NCBI GenBank assembly: GCA_031273585.1
Contig: JAISRP010000203.1
Span: 1-7,408, forward strand
Direction: 5' to 3'
DNA: 7,408 bases
Source of the DNA: Synergistaceae bacterium
Lineage (GTDB): Bacteria > Synergistota > Synergistia > Synergistales > Synergistaceae
Part shown: positions 1 to 7,408 of the stretch, in pieces
Position numbering within the stretch: position 1 is the stretch's first letter
Layout of the letters: each line of letters opens with the position of its first letter
Translations under genes and position numbers: made by a program
The notes under the pieces: model-generated
The model's input: the letters and a program-made list of their open reading frames with translations, nothing else
Told to the model about the DNA's origin: nothing
The model's database searches: none

Positions 1-21
1 GAAAATCAAAAAAAAGAAAAT

Positions 22-52
22 GGGGGTCCGGGGGACTGGTCCCCCGGCGGGG
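22..52. repeat. G-rich hairpin element, left copy
   Basis: Seen in the sequence: CCGGGGGAC (28-36) and GTCCCCCGG (39-47) form a near-perfect palindrome inside a G-rich tract. Positions 22-42 match the reverse complement of 5956-5976 at 20 of 21 bases, so the window carries two inverted copies of one element. An A-rich tract lies at 3-20, so read on the - strand the hairpin is followed by a T-rich run and could act as a leftward terminator. No - strand gene in the window needs one. It is best described as a dispersed intergenic hairpin repeat of unknown role. Confidence 0.55.
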
Positions 53-53
53 T

Positions 54-76
54 TTGGGGCGGCGCCCCAAGGTTTT
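54..76 (+). terminator. Possible rho-independent terminator of an upstream gene
   Basis: TTGGGGC (54-60) pairs with GCCCCAA (64-70) around a 3-base loop. It is followed by GGTTTT (71-76), a short and imperfect U-tract. It could end transcription of a gene lying left of the window and so insulate the ctsR promoter. The weak T-run makes this tentative, and it may simply be the second hairpin of the G-rich intergenic element that starts at 22. Confidence 0.35.
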
Positions 77-140
77 CCCCGCGGATTTGCGGAGTGCGGC
101 CTTGATTTCAGGAAATTGCGTTCCAAAACCGGCGCAACTT

Positions 141-157
141 GTTGACTTATTTTGACC
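141..157 (-). promoter_or_regulatory. CtsR operator (heptad direct repeat)
   Basis: Read on the - strand this is GGTCAAA-ATA-AGTCAAC. The known CtsR box is a direct heptad repeat, RGTCAAA-NAN-RGTCAAA, and this site departs from it only at the last base. It covers the -35 box and part of the spacer of the ctsR promoter. The sequence therefore predicts autoregulation: CtsR represses its own operon until heat or protein stress inactivates it. No second site of this quality was noticed, including upstream of the DUF815 gene. Confidence 0.88.
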
Positions 158-169
158 ATGTCTTATAAT
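142..169 (+). promoter_or_regulatory. Promoter of the ctsR operon
   Basis: A -35 box TTGACT (142-147) and a perfect -10 box TATAAT (164-169) are separated by 16 bp, a good sigma-A/sigma-70 type promoter. Transcription would be expected to start near 176, leaving about 38 nt of leader before the ATG at 214. The -35 box lies inside the CtsR operator, as expected for repression by blocking RNA polymerase. Confidence 0.85.
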
Positions 170-201
170 CAGGGTTGAGGATATCCGATAAGCAATTAGA
201 C

Positions 202-206
202 AGGAG
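202..206 (+). promoter_or_regulatory. Shine-Dalgarno that fixes the ctsR start
   Basis: AGGAG lies 7 bases before the ATG at 214. An in-frame TTG at 175 would extend the protein by 13 residues, but it coincides with the predicted transcription start and has no ribosome binding site. The ATG is therefore preferred. Confidence 0.8.
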
Positions 207-213
207 TGTGGAT

Positions 214-693
214 ATGTCCAGCCTGACAAAGGTGATCGGCGATTATATAGTGACCCTCTTCAGCGATTCGCCGAAGAGCGAGATAGTTCTGCGGCGAAAG
301 GACCTCGCCGAGAAATTCGGCTGCGTCCCCAGCCAGATAAATTACGTGCTGCGAAGCAGATTTTCGCCGGAGCAGGGTTTTCTGATCCAGAGCCAGCGCG
401 GGGGGCACGGCTTTATCAGGATCATGCAGCTTCGCTTCGGGGACTGCGACGAGTACGCGGAGCACCTTGAGGAACTCGTGAGGGATGCCATCTCCGAGCA
501 GGAGGCGCGGCGTCTCATGGTGATCCTGCAGGAGCGCGGCGTCGTGTCGCCGAGGGAGAGGCTGCTCGTGGAGGTTGCGCTGCGCAACCAGGAGGAACAG
601 GGGAGGGTTCTGTTCGACCTTCCTCCTTACAAGAGGGACACGATGAGGGCGGATCTGCTGAAAAAGATACTCGTGAGCCTCGCCATGTCCTGA
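214..693 (+). CDS. ctsR: CtsR, transcriptional repressor of class III stress genes
   Basis: CtsR is a dimeric cytoplasmic repressor that binds heptad repeats upstream of clp genes. The 159-residue product (usual family length about 155) has the N-terminal winged helix-turn-helix at roughly residues 1-70, with the signature CVPSQINYVLRSRF (37-50) and the wing QRGGHGFIRI (61-70). Arg62 in the wing corresponds to the arginine that McsB phosphorylates in the Bacillus/Geobacillus protein. The C-terminal half (about 75-159) is the helical dimerisation and McsB/ClpC-interaction domain, ending with LPPYKRDTMRADLLKKIL. The glycine loop described as the thermosensor in B. subtilis (GGGG) reads GGHG here (63-66). 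It is the first gene of the operon, directly downstream of a CtsR operator, and its stop is 12 bp before mcsA. The start at 214 rests on the Shine-Dalgarno at 202-206 and on the promoter position. Confidence 0.95.
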   Translation: MSSLTKVIGDYIVTLFSDSPKSEIVLRRKDLAEKFGCVPSQINYVLRSRFSPEQGFLIQSQRGGHGFIRIMQLRFGDCDEYAEHLEELVRDAISEQEARRLMVILQERGVVSPRERLLVEVALRNQEEQGRVLFDLPPYKRDTMRADLLKKILVSLAMS

Positions 694-705
694 GGAGATG
701 ATTTG

Positions 706-1299
706 ATGCTTTGCAGCAACTGCGGTAAGCGCGAAGTGGAGGTACTAATAAAACAGGTCATAAATCAGGAGGTCCAGAACCTCAGCCTCTGCAAGGTGTG
801 CGCCGAGGAGCTCGGTTTTATAGCCCCCGACATTCCCAGCATCACGATATCGTTCTCGTTGAACGAACCGGACGCCCAGAGGCAGAGGAAGACGCGGCGC
901 ATTCAGCAGAACCACAGAAAGCAGGAGGCGCTGCACGACTCGCTCGTGTGCTCGGGCTGCGGGCTGGAATACGGCAAGTTCAGGGAGACGGGGCGGCTGG
1001 GGTGCCCCAAGTGCTACGAGGTCTTCAGGTTTCCTCTCGGCGCCTGGCTTCAGAAGGAGCAGGGGGCGGAGAGCCACTGGGATGGATCGGGGATCTTGTC
1101 AGACCTGGAGGTAGTCCTGGAACAGCCGGGGGCGCTCAGGAGCGGCAGGTTGAAGGACGAGAGATGCGAGAATATAATGAGGCTGAAGTCGGAGATGGAG
1201 GATGCCGTCTCCAGAGAGGAGTACGAGAGGGCCGCAGAGCTGAGGGATATGCTGGGGCCGTTGCTGTCGTTGAGCGATGACGAAAAAGATAGTGACTGA
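706..1299 (+). CDS. mcsA: McsA, zinc-binding activator of McsB with UVR domain
   Basis: In Firmicutes McsA binds zinc, activates the arginine kinase McsB and helps modulate CtsR and ClpC. The 197-residue product has the four expected CxxC knuckles: Cys3/Cys6, Cys29/Cys32, Cys82/Cys85 and Cys100/Cys103. A C-terminal UVR motif (about 154-186, with EYERAAELRD) resembles the UvrB/UvrC interaction helix and the ClpC M-domain. Residues 56-75 are a basic, glutamine-rich linker. The start is the ATG at 706, 8 bases after AGGAG (693-697), which overlaps the ctsR stop; a TTG immediately before it at 703 is less likely. The 3' end overlaps mcsB by 23 bp, implying coupled translation and a fixed ratio of the two partners. 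All metal ligands are present, so McsA looks intact even though its partner does not. Confidence 0.92.
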   Translation: MLCSNCGKREVEVLIKQVINQEVQNLSLCKVCAEELGFIAPDIPSITISFSLNEPDAQRQRKTRRIQQNHRKQEALHDSLVCSGCGLEYGKFRETGRLGCPKCYEVFRFPLGAWLQKEQGAESHWDGSGILSDLEVVLEQPGALRSGRLKDERCENIMRLKSEMEDAVSREEYERAAELRDMLGPLLSLSDDEKDSD

Positions 1300-2404
1300 C
1301 GCGTTCTCGAGGGTCGAACCCGCATGGGTCAACGCCCCAGGCGCAATGGGAGAGGCGGACGCTGTGGCTCTGCACAGCGGCGTCCGCATGAGGCGCAACA
1401 TAGACGGTTTTCCCTTCCCCGGCGGCAGCAGCAGGTCGGAGCTCTGCGATGCCGCGGTAATCGCGTTGGGGAGCATCGGGAGGAGCGCCGCGTGGAACGG
1501 CTGCGAGTTCCGCATGATCGACAACCTCGACAACCTGTCCCGGTACCTGCTGCTCGAGATGAGGCTGATCACGCCCCAGCTCGCTCAGGGCGGGGCCGGA
1601 AGGTTCTTCCTGAGGGACGGGGACGGGATCGTGAGCTGCATGATAAACGAGGAGGATCACATCTCCATATCCGCGGCAAGTCCCGGGCTGGACCTGAACG
1701 GGGCGTTCAACACGGCGGAGAGGATGGAGTCCTCGCTCGACCTCAAGCCATCCCGGGATGCCGTCCTGGGATACCTGACGTCAAACCCGATTTATGTGGG
1801 CTCTGGCATGACGGCTTACGTGATGCTCCACCTGCCGGCGCTGGACGCCTCGGGGGAGATGCCTCGCGTGAGCGAGGCGTTCGAGCGCGACTGGAAGAGG
1901 CTCGCCCTCTACAGGCTGCTCTCGGACAACGACAACGCCTGCGGGAGTTTCTTCCTGCTCTCGAACAGGAGGACGCTCGGGGTCGCGCCGGGCGATATAA
2001 TATGCACGGTTGACGACGCGGCGCAGTCGCTCATATCGAAGGAGATGTTCGCGAGGCACAAGATGTCCGGCTCGAAGGACGGGGACGCGGGCGACAGGTT
2101 CTGGAGGGCGTGGGGGCTGCTCAGGCACGCGAGAAAGCTCACGTTCTCGGAGGCGATCGACACGTTCTCGCTCGTCAAACTCGGCTCGGACCTGGGCGTG
2201 CTCCCATTCATAGGCGACGTGGAGTGGCGTCGTCTCGTGCTGGGGTCGCAGCGTTATCATCTGAGCCTCGCGTTCGGACAGATAATAGAGCAGTCGAAGG
2301 AACCATTCGTCAGGGCTGCGTGCTTCAGGCAGTTCATGGAGACAAAGAGCTCCCGTCTCTCCCTCGGTCAGATCGGGTCGCCCGACATTAATAAGGAGTT
2401 GTAA
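1277..2404 (+). CDS. mcsB: McsB-family guanidino-kinase-fold protein, probably catalytically inactive
   Basis: Position in the operon, length (375 residues; B. subtilis McsB is about 363) and collinear motifs identify the McsB family, whose members phosphorylate protein arginines with ATP. The N-terminal Trp17, NEEDH (124-128), GYLTS (165-169), HLPAL (185-189), SNRRTLG (229-235) and a McsB-type C-terminal helical domain (from about 272; KLGSDLGVLP 301-310) are recognisable. Key residues are missing by comparison with remembered McsB and arginine-kinase motifs. SSRxR reads HSGVR (Gly35 for the first Arg). NEEDHIR reads NEEDHIS (Ser130 for Arg). CPTNxGTGLRAS reads NPIYVGSGMTAY (Asn170 for Cys, Thr179 for Arg). 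The RGxYGEGSE stretch reads YRLLSDNDN (212-220). The pArg-binding RDxxRA reads EPFVRA (342-347). A pseudokinase or adaptor role is inferred. The start overlaps mcsA and lacks a clear Shine-Dalgarno, so coupling is likely; starts at 1292 (GTG) or 1346 (ATG) fit less well. Confidence 0.85.
   Translation: MTKKIVTDAFSRVEPAWVNAPGAMGEADAVALHSGVRMRRNIDGFPFPGGSSRSELCDAAVIALGSIGRSAAWNGCEFRMIDNLDNLSRYLLLEMRLITPQLAQGGAGRFFLRDGDGIVSCMINEEDHISISAASPGLDLNGAFNTAERMESSLDLKPSRDAVLGYLTSNPIYVGSGMTAYVMLHLPALDASGEMPRVSEAFERDWKRLALYRLLSDNDNACGSFFLLSNRRTLGVAPGDIICTVDDAAQSLISKEMFARHKMSGSKDGDAGDRFWRAWGLLRHARKLTFSEAIDTFSLVKLGSDLGVLPFIGDVEWRRLVLGSQRYHLSLAFGQIIEQSKEPFVRAACFRQFMETKSSRLSLGQIGSPDINKEL
2393..2398 (+). promoter_or_regulatory. 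Shine-Dalgarno of clpC
   Basis: AAGGAG lies inside the last codons of mcsB, 8 bases before the clpC ATG at 2407. It is one of the strongest ribosome binding sites in the operon, consistent with high ClpC output, and it confirms the start. Confidence 0.8.
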
Positions 2405-2406
2405 TA

Positions 2407-4910
<2,504 letters not shown>

Positions 4911-4914
<4 letters not shown>

Positions 4915-5780
4915 CGAGGCGCGTTTTTGCGCCGCTCTTCGTCCCGCTTCTCCTGCTGACCTGCATTGTTGCGGCGGGGCGCGCGGAGGAGAGGAACGTG
5001 GCGGTGGTTGGCGATCTGGGAATCACTGAGAGGGATTTGCTCTTCATGATCTCGGCTAACGCGGGCGACGAGGGAGACGGTCTCAGGACCGGGATGGCCC
5101 TCGTGCAGATGGATGAGCGGGCGAGGATCGAGATGATAAATCAGATGGCCGACGAGTTGCTCCTGTCCTTGGCGGCCAGGGAGGCGGGTCTCGACAGGAA
5201 TCCGGCCGCGGAGCAGATGCTCAGGTGGCAGGAGATTCGCACCTTAGCTGGGCTGTATCTCGCCGACGCGAGCAGGAGATGGGACACCGGCGAGGCCGCG
5301 GCAAGGAAGTATTTCGGCGACCATCCGGAGGAGTTCGCCCAAGCCGAGGCCGTCAGGATGAAGTATATAGCCCTCGATCCTGGCGAGGACATGGACGCGC
5401 TCTCATCCGACATCGCCTCCGGCGCCGGGCTGCGGGATGTCGCCCAAAAGCGCAATGTGCCGCTGGATTCGCAGGGCTTCACTGAGTCCGAGTGGATGGA
5501 GCGCGGGCTGGTGTTGCGCGAATTCGAGGACGCGTTCTTCTCAACCGATGGCGTCGGGCTCCTTCCCCCAATCAAATCGGACTCCGCCATATATGTTGTC
5601 GAGATAACGGCGCGGAGGCCCAAGAGACAGATGTCATGGGAGGAGGCCGCGCCGGAGGCTGCGGGCAGGTTGCAGAGGTTCCTCCTGAGGAACGAGATCG
5701 AGAGCCTGAAACAGAGACGCCCGGTCAGCATCGACGTGGAGGCCTTAAACGGGCTGGGAAGGATCGAACCGGCTGAATGA
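4911..5780 (+). CDS. Secreted SurA/PpiC-like (parvulin-type) foldase protein
   Basis: The 289-residue product starts with a typical signal peptide: MTRR, a hydrophobic core (about 5-22) and a likely cleavage after AAGRA (Ala25). Cys18 is preceded by Thr, so a lipoprotein box is poor. Residues about 29-120 resemble the SurA N-terminal chaperone domain (VAVVGDLGITERDLLFM, then helices with MADELLLSLAAREAGL). Residues about 147-228 resemble a shortened parvulin domain (KYIAL, then FEDAFFS, PPIKS, YVVEI). The usual parvulin histidines are absent, so chaperone activity is likelier than prolyl isomerisation. It would act outside the cytoplasmic membrane, in the periplasm of a diderm. The ATG overlaps the clpC stop (ATGA), with only a distant AAGGA (4894-4898), so translation probably depends on clpC. 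An open frame continues upstream to 4494 inside clpC, but the signal peptide and overlap fix the start at 4911. The exact subfamily is uncertain. Confidence 0.75.
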
Positions 5781-5955
5781 CCCGAAAATCCGCACGGCGC
5801 GGATATACTTGACCCGAGCTGATGTTTTCACATGACGCTCGACCCCTCCTCGCAACGCAATTGATGCTTCAAAACGCCATGACTCAACCCGCCAGGCAAT
5901 CGTGAATGTCATGCCCAAACCCGCAGGTTTAAGACCGTTGAAGCCGCCCGTGGGT

Positions 5956-5976
5956 GGACCTGTCCCCCGGACCCCC
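5956..5976 (-). repeat. G-rich element, inverted right copy
   Basis: The reverse complement of this stretch equals positions 22-42 except for one base (A for T at the sixteenth position). Flanking sequence does not match beyond this core, and the long palindrome of the left copy is only partly kept here. The two copies bracket the whole ctsR-to-parvulin operon in opposite orientation. Confidence 0.6.
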
Positions 5977-5980
5977 CGCT

Positions 5981-6013
5981 GCCCTCGGGCACGGAGGGCT
6001 AATCGGCTTTTTT
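5981..6013 (+). terminator. Possible terminator of the ctsR operon
   Basis: GCCCTC (5981-5986) pairs with GAGGGC (5994-5999) around a 7-base loop, and a run of six T follows at 6008-6013. The 8-base gap between stem and T-run is longer than usual. An alternative outer stem AAGCCG (5941-5946) with CGGCTT (6004-6009) would place the T-run directly after the stem. Either fold could end read-through from the stress operon just before the DUF815 promoter. Confidence 0.4.
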
Positions 6014-6014
6014 C

Positions 6015-6044
6015 CTGTTATGCATCCACCCTATGCTGTATAAT
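6015..6044 (+). promoter_or_regulatory. Likely promoter of the DUF815 ATPase gene
   Basis: A perfect TATAAT (6039-6044) lies about 65 bp before the coding start. The best -35 candidate, CTGTTA (6015-6020), is 18 bp upstream and matches the consensus at only three bases. No CtsR heptad or CIRCE element was seen here, so the gene appears to be transcribed independently of the clp operon. Confidence 0.55.
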
Positions 6045-6108
6045 ACAAAAAATAATGGCGCCCGCTGGAAATTTTAATTACAGCCGCAATGAACGGAGTT
6101 GTTAAAAG

Positions 6109-7368
6109 GTGTTTTTCAGAAATATGCCTGAGCACAGCACATTCGCAAGGATGAAAAAGGCGCTTCTGTCGCCGGTACTGGCAAAGAACGAGGTAATTCC
6201 GCAGCTATATGGGATAGCGAGCGACATGGCGGCCGAGGCCGAGCGTCTCTCGCTGAGCGGCGACCTGTGGGAGATACTCTTCGCGATGTGGATCGCCCAG
6301 GACGAGAATACCGTCGGACACGTTTCCGAGCTCGCCTCAGCGCCGACAGGAACGATATCGGGCATTGCCCCCTCGGAGCTGTGGTCCCTCCACAAGACCA
6401 TCGCAGCCACGCGCAAGCTTATCGACAAGGATGGCATATACGAGAACCTGCGTCAGATGAAGAAATTCGTCCCCTCCGGCAACGCGAAGGGGGGGCTGGA
6501 CCCCGACACGAAGAGAGCCCTGATGGAGATGGCGGGCTCGTTCAGCTCCGCTAAGACCCCCGATGACATGTACAACGCGCTCATCAATTTTTACACATCC
6601 CACGGCTCCGGGCCCTACGCCCTCTACCGCGCGTTCAGGTGGTCGTCGGAGAAGTCACTCATCCCCGTGGTTGACCTGGACCGGCATCCCCTCTCCTCCC
6701 TGATAGGCTACGAGTCGCAGAAGGCCGATCTGCTCGCCAACACCGAGGCGTTCGTTCGGGGAAACCCCGCCAATAACGTACTGCTCTTCGGGGACAGCGG
6801 CACCGGGAAGTCCTCGTCCGTTAGGGCGCTCCTCAACGAGCCTGGCTTTGCCGTTCGCGGGCTTCGGATGATAGAGCTCCGCAAGGACCAGTTCGCCGAC
6901 ATACCGGACGTGCTCGACATGATAAGGTTCCGCAACTATCGGTTCATAATCTTCATGGACGACCTGTCGTTCGAGGAGTTCGAGGTCGAGTACAAGCACT
7001 TGAAGGCGCTGATCGAGGGCGGGCTGGAGCGCAAGCCGGACAACACCCTGATATACGCCACGTCCAACAGGAGGAACATCATAAGGGAGGTCTGGTCCGA
7101 CAGAAAATCGTCAAGCGACGACGTCCACGGGAGCGACACGATGCAGGAGAAGCTGTCCCTGTCGGACAGGTTCGGACTGACGATATGGTACGGCTCGGTC
7201 GGGAAGGACGAGTACATGCGGATGGTGAGGTCCATAGCCCTCGAAATGGGAGCGGCCTTTGACGAAGACGAGCTGGAGCGCCTCGCCCTCCGATGGGAGA
7301 TCGAAAAGGGAGGTGTCACCGGGAGAGCCGCCAGACAGTTCGTCCAGCACATGCTGCTCAGGGAGTAA
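6109..7368 (+). CDS. DUF815-family AAA+ ATP-binding protein
   Basis: The 419-residue product matches the DUF815 (PF05673) pattern from memory. A helical N-terminal region (about 1-185) precedes a single AAA+ module. Walker A is GDSGTGKSS (228-236), preceded by NPANNVLLF. Walker B is FIIFMDDLSFEE (279-290), where the MDDLSFE string is characteristic. The sensor 1 region is IYATSNRRN (315-323), a conserved EKLSLSDRFGL follows (347-357; Arg354 is a candidate arginine finger), and sensor 2 is GVTGRAARQF (402-411). Family members are cytoplasmic ATPases of unknown function. No signal peptide or membrane segment is seen, and no partner gene is visible. The GTG at 6109 is the first in-frame start (an in-frame stop lies at 6103-6105) and has GGAG (6095-6098) 10 bases upstream. 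An ATG at 6124, preceded by AAAAGG, would shorten the protein by 5 residues and is a real alternative. Confidence 0.88.
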   Translation: MFFRNMPEHSTFARMKKALLSPVLAKNEVIPQLYGIASDMAAEAERLSLSGDLWEILFAMWIAQDENTVGHVSELASAPTGTISGIAPSELWSLHKTIAATRKLIDKDGIYENLRQMKKFVPSGNAKGGLDPDTKRALMEMAGSFSSAKTPDDMYNALINFYTSHGSGPYALYRAFRWSSEKSLIPVVDLDRHPLSSLIGYESQKADLLANTEAFVRGNPANNVLLFGDSGTGKSSSVRALLNEPGFAVRGLRMIELRKDQFADIPDVLDMIRFRNYRFIIFMDDLSFEEFEVEYKHLKALIEGGLERKPDNTLIYATSNRRNIIREVWSDRKSSSDDVHGSDTMQEKLSLSDRFGLTIWYGSVGKDEYMRMVRSIALEMGAAFDEDELERLALRWEIEKGGVTGRAARQFVQHMLLRE

Positions 7369-7371
7369 GAC

Positions 7372-7388
7372 CGTGGGCGCCGCCCACG
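7372..7388 (+). terminator. Hairpin after the DUF815 gene
   Basis: CGTGGGC (7372-7378) pairs perfectly with GCCCACG (7382-7388) around a 3-base loop, starting 3 bp after the stop codon. This is a natural place for a terminator, but the following bases are CCC and then G only, so no T-run is visible before the window ends. Confidence 0.4.
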
Positions 7389-7391
7389 CCC

Positions 7392-7408
7392 GGGGGGGGG
7401 GGGGGGGG
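7392..7408. repeat. Terminal run of 17 G
   Basis: The window ends in an uninterrupted G17 homopolymer. It may be a sequencing or assembly artefact at a contig edge (poly-G is a known artefact of two-colour Illumina chemistry) or the start of another G-rich intergenic element like that at 22-52. It should not be treated as reliable genomic sequence. Confidence 0.8.

Larger units (their letters stand above)
5781..6108. other. Intergenic region without a supported gene
   Basis: This 328-bp gap separates the stress operon from the DUF815 gene. It holds a small hairpin just after the operon, ATCCGC (5788-5793) with GCGGAT (5799-5804), which has no T-run and is a doubtful terminator. It also holds CATGAC/GTCATG inverted arms (5878-5883, 5908-5913), the inverted copy of the G-rich element (5956-5976), a possible terminator (5981-6013) and a promoter (6015-6044). 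A 67-codon open frame at 5902-6105 runs through the repeat, terminator and promoter, has no protein-like pattern and is not called. No tRNA or known riboswitch was recognised. Confidence 0.7.

Noticed and set aside
175..213. 13-residue N-terminal extension of CtsR from the TTG at 175
   Set aside because: The TTG sits at the predicted transcription start with no ribosome binding site. The ATG at 214 has AGGAG at proper spacing and matches the usual CtsR N-terminus.
1277..2404. mcsB as a decaying pseudogene
   Set aside because: The frame is uninterrupted at normal family length, C-terminal McsB motifs are kept, and the substitutions cluster at catalytic positions, which fits altered function better than random decay.
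5804..5809. TATACT as a -10 box just after the parvulin-like gene
   Set aside because: No -35 element at suitable spacing and no gene directly downstream.
5902..6105. 67-codon + strand open frame in the intergenic region
   Set aside because: It crosses the G-rich repeat, the possible terminator and the DUF815 promoter, and its proline/arginine-rich translation looks like non-coding GC-rich DNA.

Overview
The window is a GC-rich bacterial fragment whose main content is a class III heat-shock operon on the + strand: ctsR, mcsA, mcsB, clpC and, fused to it by an ATGA stop/start overlap, a gene for a secreted SurA/PpiC (parvulin)-like protein. After a 328-bp non-coding gap, a separate + strand gene encodes a DUF815-type AAA+ ATPase. 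No gene is supported on the - strand. The ctsR-mcsA-mcsB-clpC order is typical of Firmicutes, but an exported SurA-like protein, high GC and heavy use of AGG (Arg) and ATA (Ile) codons suggest a diderm, anaerobe-type lineage such as Synergistota. That assignment is an inference from memory, not a search result.

Layout. 1-140: G-rich hairpins that look like an intergenic repeat or terminator. 141-206: a sigma-A type promoter with a CtsR operator lying over its -35 box, then the ctsR Shine-Dalgarno. 214-4914: CtsR repressor, McsA zinc protein, McsB-family protein and ClpC unfoldase, tightly packed or overlapping. 4911-5780: the exported parvulin-like protein. 5781-6108: non-coding, with an inverted copy of the left-end G-rich element, a possible terminator and a TATAAT promoter. 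6109-7368: DUF815 ATPase. 7372-7408: a hairpin followed by a run of 17 G at the very end, probably a contig edge.

How the genes should work together. In the known system CtsR represses the operon. McsB, activated by McsA, phosphorylates arginines on CtsR and on damaged proteins. ClpC recognises phospho-arginine (pArg) through its N-domain and feeds substrates to ClpP. Here CtsR, McsA and ClpC look intact, including CtsR Arg62 and the two ClpC N-domain glutamates that bind pArg.

The most interesting observation is that the McsB-family protein keeps the guanidino-kinase fold and the NEEDH motif but has lost most of the ATP-phosphate-binding arginines, the CPTN cysteine and the RDxxRA pArg-binding motif. 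It looks like a pseudokinase or a repurposed ClpC adaptor. The second is the translational coupling of cytoplasmic ClpC to an envelope foldase-like protein under the same CtsR control.
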